This document shows, one piece after another, positions 35,137 through 46,595 of a stretch of 64,000 nt of DNA. Where the stretch lies: assembly GCF_006151805.1 (NCBI RefSeq), contig NZ_VDDA01000012.1:124001-188000 (forward strand), read 5' to 3'. The stretch is from Methylobacterium terricola. Lineage in GTDB: Bacteria > Pseudomonadota > Alphaproteobacteria > Rhizobiales > Beijerinckiaceae. The notes beneath the pieces were generated by a model. The model was not told the DNA's origin and made no database searches. It was given only the letters and a program-made list of their open reading frames with translations. The position numbers and the translations under genes are program-made. Every line of letters starts with the position of its first letter. Position 1 is the stretch's first letter.

Positions 35137-35307
35137 CCCCTTCCCCGGACGCACGAAGCGAGAGCGGAAGGAAATCCGGGAACCGGCAAGGAACTCGCGA
35201 CGCCTCCGCAACATCGCACAGGCAGAGCCGCTTCGCGGCGAGCCGGACGACGGGATCCCGGATCTCCTGCCGCTGCGCGTCGGCCTCGGGGAAAGCGGGG
35301 GCGGCTG
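35137..35307. repeat. Dispersed nested inverted-repeat element, diverged copy (C)
   Basis: About 170 bp related to copy B. Outer arms CCCTTCCCCGGACG and CGGCCTCGGGGAAAG, inner arms AGCGGAAGGAAATCCGGGA and GGGATCCCGGATCTCCTG, and a central AGCCGCTTCGCGGCG motif are all in the same order as in B but with substitutions. It fills much of the 34994-35399 spacer, in which I see no other gene. Confidence 0.78.
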
Positions 35308-35399
35308 ACGCCGCCGCCGGGGACGAGGGTTGATGCCGTCCCGGTCCCAGGGTCGAGGAGGGACGAGGCGCCCCCTCCTCCACACACACACCTTCTGTC

Positions 35400-36911
35400 C
35401 TAATACGCGTTCTCGGTCTTGAACAAGGCCAGCGGGGTCATCGCCAGGATCTGCAGGTCGAAGAACACCGACCAGTTCTCGATATAGTACAGGTCGTGCT
35501 CGACGCGGCGCTGGATCTTCTCGTTGGTGTCGGTCTCGCCGCGCCAGCCGTTGATCTGGGCCCAGCCGGTGATGCCGGGCTTGACCTTGTGGCGGGCGAA
35601 ATAGCCATCGACGACCTGATCGTAGAGGGTGTTGGCGGCCTTGGCCTGGAGGGCGTGCGGGCGCGGCCCGACGAGCGAGAGGTTGCCCTTCACGACGTTG
35701 ATCAGCTGGGGCAGCTCGTCGAGCGAGCTCTTGCGGATGAAGCGCCCGACCGGGGTCACCCGCGGATCGCCCTTGGTGACGACCTTGGCGGCGGCGTAAT
35801 CGCACTGGTCGGTATACATCGACCGGAACTTGTAGACGTCGATGACCTCGTTGTTGAAGCCATGGCGCTTCTGGCGGAAGAAGACCGGGCCCGGCGAGGT
35901 CAGCTTCACGGCGAGGCCGACGGCCAGCAGCACCGGCGAGAGCAGGACCAGCAGCACAGCGCCAACCACGCGGTCGAACACGCCCTTCACCACCACGTCC
36001 CAATCGGCGATCGGCCGGTCGAACACGTCGAGCACCGGCACCGAGCCGAGATAGGAGTAGCTGCGCGGGCGCAGGCGCAGCTTCGAGGCGTGGGCCGAGA
36101 GGCGGATATCGACCGGCAGCACCCAGAGCTTGGCCAGCATCTGCAGGATGCGCGCCTCGGCCGAGATCGGCAGCGTGAACACGATCAGGTCGACCTTGGT
36201 GCGCCGGGCGAAGGTGACGAGGTCGCTGACGGTGCCGAGCTTCGGGTAGCCCGCGACCACGTCGGCCGAGCGGCCGTCGTTGCGGTCGTCGAACAGGCCG
36301 ACGACCTTGAGGCCGGAATCGCTCTGCGCCTCGATCGCCCGGATCAGCGCCTCGGCCGGCTCGCCGCCGCCCACGACGGCGACGCGCCGGTCGAAGCGGC
36401 CGCGGCGCATCTGCGCGCTCACCACCAGCGACAGCACCAGGCGCTCGACGATCAGCAGGGCGAGGCCGCTGCCGAAGACGCTCACCAGCCACAGCCGCGA
36501 GTAGTTGTCGCCGAGCTTGGCGAGGAACAGGGTGGTGGCGGCCAGCAGCATCACCAGCGACCAGCCGAGCACGACCCGGGCGCCGACGCTGAAGAAGGCC
36601 CGGAACGCCCGGATGCCGTAAGCGCCGAGCGCCTGAAGCACCAGCACGTTGAGGGCGGCGAGGCCGAGGATCGCCGCGACGTAGCCGAGATGCAGCGGCA
36701 CCACGCCGGCAAGCAGCCACAGCTGCGCGCACAGGCCGGCGAGCGCGACGAGGCCGAACTCGACCGCCCGGACGCAGCCGGTGAACACCACCGGCGAGAC
36801 GGCGGGGTCGGGCCTCACCGCCGCCACCGTCTCGGCCGGCGGCACGGCTTCGCGGCCCTGGGGGTCAGCCGCCACGGTCTTCAGGATGTCGCGGACGTCG
36901 AACGCACTCAT
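35400..36911 (-). CDS. Undecaprenyl-phosphate glycosylphosphotransferase (WcaJ/ExoY type)
   Basis: 503 residues. Residues ~40-165 hold four to five membrane helices; a Rossmann-like domain follows (VAVVGGGEPAEALIRAI); the C-terminal catalytic domain has FFRQKRHGFNN, YKFRSMYTD, KSSLDELPQLINVVKG, MSLVGPRP-like NLSLVGPRPHA and KPGITGWAQINGWRGETDT. It transfers a sugar-1-phosphate to undecaprenyl phosphate, the first step of exopolysaccharide repeat-unit assembly. It groups with glycosyltransferase, Wza-type and Wzc-type genes nearby. Confidence 0.93.
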   Translation of the reverse strand: MSAFDVRDILKTVAADPQGREAVPPAETVAAVRPDPAVSPVVFTGCVRAVEFGLVALAGLCAQLWLLAGVVPLHLGYVAAILGLAALNVLVLQALGAYGIRAFRAFFSVGARVVLGWSLVMLLAATTLFLAKLGDNYSRLWLVSVFGSGLALLIVERLVLSLVVSAQMRRGRFDRRVAVVGGGEPAEALIRAIEAQSDSGLKVVGLFDDRNDGRSADVVAGYPKLGTVSDLVTFARRTKVDLIVFTLPISAEARILQMLAKLWVLPVDIRLSAHASKLRLRPRSYSYLGSVPVLDVFDRPIADWDVVVKGVFDRVVGAVLLVLLSPVLLAVGLAVKLTSPGPVFFRQKRHGFNNEVIDVYKFRSMYTDQCDYAAAKVVTKGDPRVTPVGRFIRKSSLDELPQLINVVKGNLSLVGPRPHALQAKAANTLYDQVVDGYFARHKVKPGITGWAQINGWRGETDTNEKIQRRVEHDLYYIENWSVFFDLQILAMTPLALFKTENAY

Positions 36912-37053
36912 GACACGGCTTCCGGTCTCGGTTCGCGGCGGGCGCCGCGTCGGTCGAGGGTGGGGTCGCGAGCCTGCCCGGGAGCTCTGAGGGAAGGCTT
37001 AAGGCGACCCCGACAGGATTGTGGAAAATGGACGGCAATCGGTCGCCCCGGGG

Positions 37054-38277
37054 TCACCCGGGGTCTCGCGCAGGGGAGCGGCTCGCCCGCGCGGCGGCGT
37101 AGCCGGCGAGCCCGTCCTCGGCCATCCGGGTCATCGAGAAGCGGCAGCGGACGAAGGCGCTGAGCGCTGCCGCCTCGCCGCGACGCTCGGCCGGGTCCTG
37201 GTCGACCTTGCGCAGGATCGCGGCGGCGAGCGCCGCGGCGTCGCTCGGCGGGACCAGGGCGGGAGCGGCGGGCCCGAAGATCTCCGGGATGCCGCCGACA
37301 TCGGTCGAGACCAGGGGCTGGGCGCCCGCCGCCGCCTCGAGGATCACGTAGGGCAGCGACTCGGCGAGGGAGGGCACGACCATCACGGTGGCGCGGCTCA
37401 GGGCGGCGCGGATCGGCTGGGGCGGCTCGAACTGCACCTCCCCCGTCAGGCCGAGGGAGGCGACGCGCCCGCGCAGGGCGGCCTCGTCCGGCCCCGAGCC
37501 GACCACCAGCAGGGTCAATCGCCGCCCGTGCTCCTGGCGCAGGCGCGCCAGCGCCTCGAACAGCACCGGCACGCCCTTCGCCTCGCGCAATTCGCCGATA
37601 TAGACGAGGTCGAGCGGGTCCGCGGCCGGGATGATCGGGGCGAATTCCTCCGCGCCGATGCCGTTATGGACCACCCGCACCAGCCGGTCGGTCGGGCCGA
37701 CATAGGCGCGGTAGCGCCCGGCGATGTAGCCGCTCTCGAACAGGAACACGTCGGTGCGGCGGGTGAGCAGGCCCTCCGCCCGCATGTAGAGGCGGTGCAG
37801 CGGCGTCCCGGGACGGTAGTTGAAGCTGCCGCCATGCGGCGTGTAGGCCCGGACCGGACGGGCCCGGCTGCCCGTCGGCACCAGCCGGGCGAACAGGCCG
37901 CCCTTTGAGCCGTGCCCGTGCAGCACGGTGGGCCCTAAGCGCCGCACCACGCCGGACAGGGCCGTGAGTGCGGCGAGGTCGCTCGGATGCGGGTTGCGGC
38001 GCATTGGCAGCCGGGTGACGCCGAGGGACAGAAGCGGCGCCAGCTCGGCGAGCGCCGCGTCCGCCCGGGCACCGCCGGTGCTGGCGTCGCAGAACAGCCC
38101 GACGGCGTGGCCCGCCATCGCCTGCAGCCGCGCGACGTCGACGACGTGGCGGAACAGGCCGCCGACGGGCGCACGGAAGACGTGCAGGATCCGCTCCCGC
38201 GGGGCGCCGGCCCCCTGGGGCGCGGCGGCGTCCGACGGCGCGGGGTCTGCGGCGAGGCGGAGCTGGGAGGCGGCCAC
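37054..38277 (-). CDS. Family 4 glycosyltransferase
   Basis: 407 residues, GT-B fold. The N-terminal part has APVGGLFRHVVDVARLQ and HGHGSKGG; the C-terminal nucleotide-sugar domain has LVYIGELREAKGVPVLFEAL, LLVVGSGPDEAALR and SLAESLPYVILEAAAGAQP with the EX7E-type pattern. It presumably adds a sugar to the lipid-linked exopolysaccharide unit. GTG 38277 has GAGGA seven bases upstream. Confidence 0.88.
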   Translation of the reverse strand: MAASQLRLAADPAPSDAAAPQGAGAPRERILHVFRAPVGGLFRHVVDVARLQAMAGHAVGLFCDASTGGARADAALAELAPLLSLGVTRLPMRRNPHPSDLAALTALSGVVRRLGPTVLHGHGSKGGLFARLVPTGSRARPVRAYTPHGGSFNYRPGTPLHRLYMRAEGLLTRRTDVFLFESGYIAGRYRAYVGPTDRLVRVVHNGIGAEEFAPIIPAADPLDLVYIGELREAKGVPVLFEALARLRQEHGRRLTLLVVGSGPDEAALRGRVASLGLTGEVQFEPPQPIRAALSRATVMVVPSLAESLPYVILEAAAGAQPLVSTDVGGIPEIFGPAAPALVPPSDAAALAAAILRKVDQDPAERRGEAAALSAFVRCRFSMTRMAEDGLAGYAAARASRSPARDPG

Positions 38278-38446
38278 GGCATTGTCCTCAAGACGGATGG
38301 ACGGCGCCGCGTCGTGCGGCCGCCTCCATCTCGCCTCAGGGCCGTGGCCGGGAGGTTAAGGGCGAGGACCGAAGTCCAGTCCGGACCACGATCGCTGATC
38401 GCGTGGTTAACTGTCGGTCAGCGCAAGTCGAGGAACGGCGCCGGTC

Positions 38447-39031
38447 TCAGAACCAGCGTTCCTTGACGACGATCGTGTCGCCGGGGCGGACCGGATAGGT
38501 CATCGGCACGATGCCGGAGACGAGGCCGGTCGGTCCCTCGCGGGTGAGCACGGCGTAGTCGCGGGCGGCGCGGGGGCCGAAGCCGGCGGCGATCGCCACC
38601 GCGGTCTCGACGGTCATGCCGCTGACATAGGGGTACTGGCCCGAGGTCGTGACCTCGCCCAGGATGAAGAACGGCCGGTAGACGTCGACCTCGACCGTGA
38701 CGTGGGGCTCGCGGACGAATCCCTCGCGCAGGCGCGCCTCGATGGCGCGGGCCGCCTGGGCGGTGGTGCCGCCCGCGACCTTGACCGGGCCGATCAGCGG
38801 CAGGGCGATGCGCCCGGCCCCGTCCACGGCGTAAATGTTCGACAGGTTGTCCTGTCCGAACACGATCACCCGCAGCTTGTCGCCGGCGGCGAGCGAGTAG
38901 GCGGCGCCGACCGAGCCGGTGCCGGTCTCGTCGAGGAGGGCTGTGCGGTATTCCGGCCGCAGGCAGCCTCCGAGGGCGACGGTCGTCGCCACGGTCGTCG
39001 CCATGCCTGTGAGGAGGGCGCGTCGGTTCAT
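38447..39031 (-). CDS. Polysaccharide export lipoprotein (Wza/ExoF type)
   Basis: 194 residues. A lipoprotein signal ends in ALGGC at about residue 23. The export domain (YSLAAGDKLRVIVFGQDNLS, LIGPVKVAGGTTAQAARAI) is followed by a SLBB-like segment (FFILGEVTTSGQYPYVSGMT). It should form or line the outer-membrane channel for exopolysaccharide. It is shorter than E. coli Wza, as in rhizobial homologues. ATG 39031 is divergent from the chain-length gene. Confidence 0.9.
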   Translation of the reverse strand: MNRRALLTGMATTVATTVALGGCLRPEYRTALLDETGTGSVGAAYSLAAGDKLRVIVFGQDNLSNIYAVDGAGRIALPLIGPVKVAGGTTAQAARAIEARLREGFVREPHVTVEVDVYRPFFILGEVTTSGQYPYVSGMTVETAVAIAAGFGPRAARDYAVLTREGPTGLVSGIVPMTYPVRPGDTIVVKERWF

Positions 39032-39248
39032 CGCTTCCGGCCAGTCCAGATTGTCGCGGTGGGGTGTGATCCCCAGGTTGTCCCCAGGTCTAGGGCGCCA
39101 TGGTTAAGGAATTCTGACCCATCGTCGCCCGTCCTGACCCGGTGCGTCAGTCACGGCGAGGCCTTAACCCAGCCGCAACCTTAATCGGATGTTCTCTGGG
39201 CAAGGTCCCTTCCGGACCTCCGTTCCGCCTCCCGACCGACGGTCTCCC

Positions 39249-41678
39249 ATGCCCCGCGTCTTTCCCTTCGCCGAGCGGTCGCATGCCCGCCTGCCCGACC
39301 GCCTCGCCGGCAAGGGCCGCAAGGGCCCCAAAGAAGCCAAGGTCGCCCGCGCCGCCCGATCCGATGCGGCTCCGGAGCGGATGTCCGAGGACGGCCTGAG
39401 CCTCGGTGATGTCGGCCGCCTGCTGCGCCGGCGCTGGCCCGTCATCCTGCTGCCGACGCTCGCGGCCTTCGGGCTCTCGGTCGCCTTCGTGCAGGTGGTG
39501 ACCCCGCGCTACACCGCCGAGTCCAAGATCCTGCTGGAGAGCCGCGACAGCGCCCTGACGCGCCTGCAGCAGGATCGCGGCGAGCTGCCGCTGCCGATCG
39601 ACGAGCAGGCGGTGGCGAGCCAGGTCCAGGTGGTGATGTCGCGCGACCTCGCCCGCGAGGCCATCAAGCGGCTCGGCCTCGTCGGCAATCCCGAATTCGA
39701 CCCCTTGGTCCAGGGCGTCGGCGGGCTCCAGCAGGTGCTGGTGATGCTCGGCCTCGCCCAGAATCCCCTCGACCGCGAGCCGGTCGACCGGGTGCTGGAG
39801 AAGTACTACGAGCGGCTGCTGGTCTACCCCGCCGGCAAGTCGCGCATCCTGACGGTCGAGTTCCGCTCGAAGGATCCGGAACTCGCGGCGAAGGCCGCCA
39901 ACCTGATCTCCGACCTTTACCTCTCGTCGCTCGCCGCCGCGAAGGTCGACACCGCCCGCTACGCCTCGACCTGGCTCGGCTCCAACATCGAGGGCCTGCG
40001 CAGCCGGGTCTCGGAGGCCGAGGCGAAGGTCGAGGCGTTCCGGGCCCGCAACGGGCTGATCGGCAGCGGCGGCACGACGAACCAGCCGCTCGCCGCCCAG
40101 CAGCTCGCCGAGCTCTCGACCCAGCTGACCCAGGCCCGCGCCGCCCAGGCCGATGCCGGCGCCAAGGCCAAGCTGATCCGCGAGATGCTGCGGGACGGCC
40201 GCGGCTTCGAGATCCCCGACGTCGCCAACAACGAGCTGATCCGGCGCCTGGTCGAGCAGCGCATCGGCTTGCGGGCCCAGCTCGCCCTCGAGGCCCGTAC
40301 GCTGCTGCCGCAGCACCCCCGCATGAAGGAGCTGAGCGCCCAGCTCGAAGGCCTGGAGACGCAGATCCGCGCCGCCGCCGACCGCGCGGTGCGCACGCTG
40401 GAGAACGATGCCCGCATCGCCGGCAGCCGGGTCGAGAGCCTGCAGGCGGCGGTGGATGCCCAGCGGACGATCGTCGCCAAGGCCAATGGCGACGAGGTCG
40501 AGCTGCGGGCGCTGGAGCGCGAGGCGAAGGCCCAGCGCGAGCAGCTCGAATCCTATCTCGGCCGGTTCCGCGAGGCGGCGGCCCGGGACGCGGCGAGCGC
40601 CGCGCCGGCCGATGCCCGCGTGGTCTCCCGCGCGGTGGTGCCCGACCTGCCCTCCTTCCCCAAGAAGCTGCCGATCGTCCTGTTCGCGACGGTCATCGCC
40701 TTCCTGTTCGCGATCGGCGCCGTGGTGGCGAAGGCGCTGCTCGCCGGCGATCCGCCCGGCCGCGGCCGCGGCCGCCCACCCGTGCGCCGGCCGGAGATCG
40801 AGCCGGTCATGATCGCCCCCGTCGTGCCGGAACCCGCCGCACCGCCCCCCCTGCCGGCAGCGGCCTCCGCCACCGCCCCGGCCGAGCCCGCGGTGGCGGC
40901 AGTCGCCGCCGCGCCCGCGCCGCTTCCTGCCGCCGGGCCGATCCATCCCGAGCCCGCCGTCGCGCCGGTCCATTCCGAGCCGGTCTCGCCCGCGCCGGTC
41001 TCGCCCGCGCCGGCCTTGACGGGACCGGTCCCGGCCGAGCCGGCCCTCCCCGTCGCGGCCGATCCCGTGCCGGCCGCCTCCCGCTACGACCTCGACGTGC
41101 TGGTGGCGCGGCTCGATGCGGTCGAGACCGCAGGGGGCGGCCGTCGGGTCATGCTGATCGGCACCGGCGACGCGACGGACCTCGACGGCCTCGCCCGCAG
41201 CCTCGGCCGCGCCGCCGCCCTCCACGGCCGCGCCCTGATGGTGCGCCTCGACGGCCCGCAGGGCTCGCATCCCGGCCTGACCGACCTCGTCGCCGGCAAT
41301 GCCGACTTCACCATCGCGATCCAGGCCGATGCCGGCCGGCGCCTGAACCTGATCGACCGCGGCCGCGGCGCGACCGCGACGCTGATCGCCGGGGGCGACG
41401 CCCTCGGGCTGACCTTCGACGCCCTCGGCGAAGCCTATGACTGGGTGATCACCTGCCTCGGCGACGGCTTCGATGCCGGGACCTGGCCGCTGGTCGGCGC
41501 GCTCTCGGCCTGGATGGACGCAGTCGTGATCGCCTCGAACGCCGAAGCCGACGACCCGCGCCTCGTCGGCCTGTTCGACACCGCCGAGGCCGCCGGCGTA
41601 CCGGAGGTCATCGTGGCCCAGGACCGGGCCGCGGCGGATGTCGCGATGCCGTCCTACCCGCTGCGCCGGACGGCGTGA
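39249..41678 (+). CDS. Wzc/ExoP-type chain-length determinant with P-loop-less kinase-like tail
   Basis: 809 residues (an earlier ATG at 39189 would give 829). Two membrane helices (about residues 60-80 and 480-500) flank a large periplasmic coiled-coil domain (LSTQLTQARAAQADAGAKAK region), the Wzz/Wzc pattern. After TM2 comes a Pro/Ala/Val-rich linker of ~110 residues. The C-terminal ~190 residues resemble a BY-kinase in outline (GRALMVRLDGP, HPGLTDLVAGNADF), but the Walker A position reads LIGTGDATDLDGLA and no Tyr cluster is present, so kinase activity is unlikely. It probably sets polymer length and contacts the Wza-type channel. Confidence 0.86.
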   Translation: MPRVFPFAERSHARLPDRLAGKGRKGPKEAKVARAARSDAAPERMSEDGLSLGDVGRLLRRRWPVILLPTLAAFGLSVAFVQVVTPRYTAESKILLESRDSALTRLQQDRGELPLPIDEQAVASQVQVVMSRDLAREAIKRLGLVGNPEFDPLVQGVGGLQQVLVMLGLAQNPLDREPVDRVLEKYYERLLVYPAGKSRILTVEFRSKDPELAAKAANLISDLYLSSLAAAKVDTARYASTWLGSNIEGLRSRVSEAEAKVEAFRARNGLIGSGGTTNQPLAAQQLAELSTQLTQARAAQADAGAKAKLIREMLRDGRGFEIPDVANNELIRRLVEQRIGLRAQLALEARTLLPQHPRMKELSAQLEGLETQIRAAADRAVRTLENDARIAGSRVESLQAAVDAQRTIVAKANGDEVELRALEREAKAQREQLESYLGRFREAAARDAASAAPADARVVSRAVVPDLPSFPKKLPIVLFATVIAFLFAIGAVVAKALLAGDPPGRGRGRPPVRRPEIEPVMIAPVVPEPAAPPPLPAAASATAPAEPAVAAVAAAPAPLPAAGPIHPEPAVAPVHSEPVSPAPVSPAPALTGPVPAEPALPVAADPVPAASRYDLDVLVARLDAVETAGGGRRVMLIGTGDATDLDGLARSLGRAAALHGRALMVRLDGPQGSHPGLTDLVAGNADFTIAIQADAGRRLNLIDRGRGATATLIAGGDALGLTFDALGEAYDWVITCLGDGFDAGTWPLVGALSAWMDAVVIASNAEADDPRLVGLFDTAEAAGVPEVIVAQDRAAADVAMPSYPLRRTA

Positions 41679-41746
41679 GGGGGGAGCGCGTGCCGCCCCC
41701 GACGGCGTCGGGGCGGTGCGATGGTTGCGGAATGAGTGAGACCGCC

Positions 41747-41776
41747 GCGCCGTCGAACGGATCCGTTCGACGGCGC
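41747..41776. repeat. 30-bp perfect palindrome
   Basis: Exact palindrome of 30 bp centred on GGATCC (half-site GCGCCGTCGAACGGA), 69 bp after the chain-length gene. It could form a cruciform or a long hairpin in RNA. Confidence 0.9.
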
Positions 41777-41816
41777 AAGGCAAGCCCGAACGGGCGTCGT
41801 CGCCGATGCGCTGGAC

Positions 41817-41846
41817 GCCTTGGCATCCACCTGTCGATGCCAAGGC
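41817..41846 (+). terminator. Hairpin downstream of the chain-length gene
   Basis: 11-bp perfect stem GCCTTGGCATC / GATGCCAAGGC with an 8-nt loop, no T-tract. With the palindrome at 41747 it probably marks the end of the exopolysaccharide transcript. Confidence 0.5.
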
Positions 41847-41946
41847 GCGAGGGGATGAGGGGAGGCTGCGGCCTCCCTTTCGTCGTTGTGGGGGAGAGCC
41901 GGGAGCCGGCTCGTGCGCCCGACGGCGCTGACGCCCTCAGCGGCAA

Positions 41947-42033
41947 CCCGGGATCCATCGCCGCGGGCGGCTCAGGGGTAGAGCAGGACGCATCCCGCCG
42001 GATTCTGCATCCTCAGCGGTGATGGATCCCGGG
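41947..42033. repeat. 18-bp inverted repeat enclosing a tRNA-Gly-like 5' fragment
   Basis: Arms 41947-41964 (CCCGGGATCCATCGCCGC) and 42016-42033 match in 17 of 18 positions. Inside, 41963-41985 reads GCGGGCG then GCTCAGGGGTAGAGCA. This is like the acceptor strand and D-arm of bacterial tRNA-Gly(GCC) with two bases missing; no anticodon arm or T-arm follows, so it is not a tRNA gene. Related CCCGGGA-ended repeats continue to about 42062. Confidence 0.5.
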
Positions 42034-42128
42034 CCCTCGACTTCGTCGAATCCCGGGACGACGCGAGGGTGTCAGATCGCCCAGGGCCAATCCCGCAGGT
42101 CTGCGGGGTGTGATCCGGCTCGCTCCAT

Positions 42129-42153
42129 CCGGGCGCAGGATCCCTGCGCCCGG
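42129..42153 (-). terminator. Hairpin downstream of secA
   Basis: 11-bp perfect stem CCGGGCGCAGG / CCTGCGCCCGG with a 3-nt loop, 28 bases past the secA stop. It lacks a T-tract. Confidence 0.5.
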
Positions 42154-42181
42154 GCTCCGTGCCGATTGCAGGACCGTTCGC

Positions 42182-45052
<2,871 letters not shown>

Positions 45053-45298
45053 CGTGAACCTGCGATCGATCGTAACGGTAGTGGCGCGCGCCGCGGGCGC
45101 CTTATAGGCCCATATAGGGAGCCGTGCACCCAAAAGGCAGCGGGCGCGCGGGCACAACCGTGGCCGTGCTGCGAAAGACGGGGGGCGGGAGCGCCGTCAG
45201 CCGCTTGATTCCCGCTCCGGCACCGCCCTAGCTGCCGTGCTGCCATCAGCGAAACGAGACCAGGGATGCGGCCGCAACGTCGGCCCGGGAGGAACACC

Positions 45299-46534
45299 AT
45301 GACACGCTTGAGCCGGGCGCTTGCCCGCACCACCGCCCTCGCCGCGGGCCTGATTGTGGCCGTCGCCGCGCAGGCCCAGACCGCCGCACCGAAAGGCGCC
45401 TCCGACGGCGTGGTGAAGATCGGTATCCTCAACGACCAGTCCGGGGTCTACGCCGATTTCGGCGGCCGCGGCTCGGTGGAAGCTGCGAAGATGGCGGTCG
45501 AGGATTTCGGGGGCAAGGTCCTCGACGTGCCGGTGCAGATCGTCGACGCCGACCACCAGAACAAGCCGGACATCGCCTCGAACGTCGCCCGGCAATGGTA
45601 CGACACCGACCGTGTCGACGCGATCATGGAACTGACCACCTCCTCGGTGGCGCTCGCCGTGCAGGGCCTGTCGAAGGAGAAGCGCAAGATCACGATCGTC
45701 GACGGCGCCGCGACCTCGGACCTCACCGGCAAGCAGTGCACGCCGTACGGCTTCCACTGGGCCTACGACACCCACGCCCTCGCGGTCGGCACCGGCGGCT
45801 CGCTGGTCGAGACCGGCGGCGATACCTGGTTCTTCCTCACCGCCGATTACGCCTTCGGCTCCGCGCTCCAGGCCGACGTCACCCAATACGTCACCCAGAA
45901 GGGCGGCAAGGTGGTGGGCGCGGTGCGCCACCCCTTGAGCGCCCAGGACTTCTCGTCGTTCCTGCTCCAGGCGCAAGGGTCGAACGCCAAGATCATCGGG
46001 CTCGCCAATGCCGGGCTCGACACCGCGAACGCGATCAAGCAGGCGGCAGAATTCGGCATCGTCCAGGGCGGGCAGCGCCTCGCGGCCCTGCTGTTCACGC
46101 TGGCGGAGGTCCACGGCCTCGGCCTCAAGGCGGCGCAGGGCATCGTGCTGACCGAAGGCTATTACTGGGACCTCGACGACCAGGCCCGGGCCTTCGCCAA
46201 GCGCTACATGGCCCGCACCGGCAAGATGCCGAACATGATCCAGGCCGGCACCTACTCGTCGGTGACGCACTACCTCAAGGCGGTGAAGGCCGCAGGCACC
46301 GACGACACCGACGCGGTCGCGGCCAAGATGCGTGAACTCAAGGTCGACGACTTCTTCGGCCGCGGCGGCACGGTGCAGGCCAACGGGCGCATGGTCCACG
46401 ACATGTACCTGTTCCAGGTCAAGTCGCCGGCCGAATCGAAGGCGCCGTGGGACTATTACAAGCTGCTCGCGACGATTCCCGGCGACAAGGCGTTCCTGTC
46501 GGCGAAGGCGAGCGGGTGCCCGCTGACGCAGTGA
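45299..46534 (+). CDS. Branched-chain amino-acid ABC transporter substrate-binding protein
   Basis: 411 residues. A signal peptide (LARTTALAAGLIVAVAAQAQ) precedes a periplasmic binding-protein type 1 fold: VKIGILNDQSGVYADFGG, VDADHQNKPDIA, FFLTADYAFG and IIGLANAGLDTANAI. It resembles LivK and urea/amide-binding relatives. ATG 45299 has GGGAGGA upstream. No permease or ATPase genes adjoin it, so it either serves a remote transporter or works alone. Confidence 0.88.
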   Translation: MTRLSRALARTTALAAGLIVAVAAQAQTAAPKGASDGVVKIGILNDQSGVYADFGGRGSVEAAKMAVEDFGGKVLDVPVQIVDADHQNKPDIASNVARQWYDTDRVDAIMELTTSSVALAVQGLSKEKRKITIVDGAATSDLTGKQCTPYGFHWAYDTHALAVGTGGSLVETGGDTWFFLTADYAFGSALQADVTQYVTQKGGKVVGAVRHPLSAQDFSSFLLQAQGSNAKIIGLANAGLDTANAIKQAAEFGIVQGGQRLAALLFTLAEVHGLGLKAAQGIVLTEGYYWDLDDQARAFAKRYMARTGKMPNMIQAGTYSSVTHYLKAVKAAGTDDTDAVAAKMRELKVDDFFGRGGTVQANGRMVHDMYLFQVKSPAESKAPWDYYKLLATIPGDKAFLSAKASGCPLTQ

Positions 46535-46595
46535 GACCGCAATCGGCCAGGGCCGTGCGCGATGGCGCGCGGCCCTGGCCTCGGTCGGGCGCGGC

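Noticed and set aside
41963..42035. Complete tRNA gene
   Set aside because: Only the acceptor strand and D-arm match; no anticodon stem or T-loop with GTTCGA follows.
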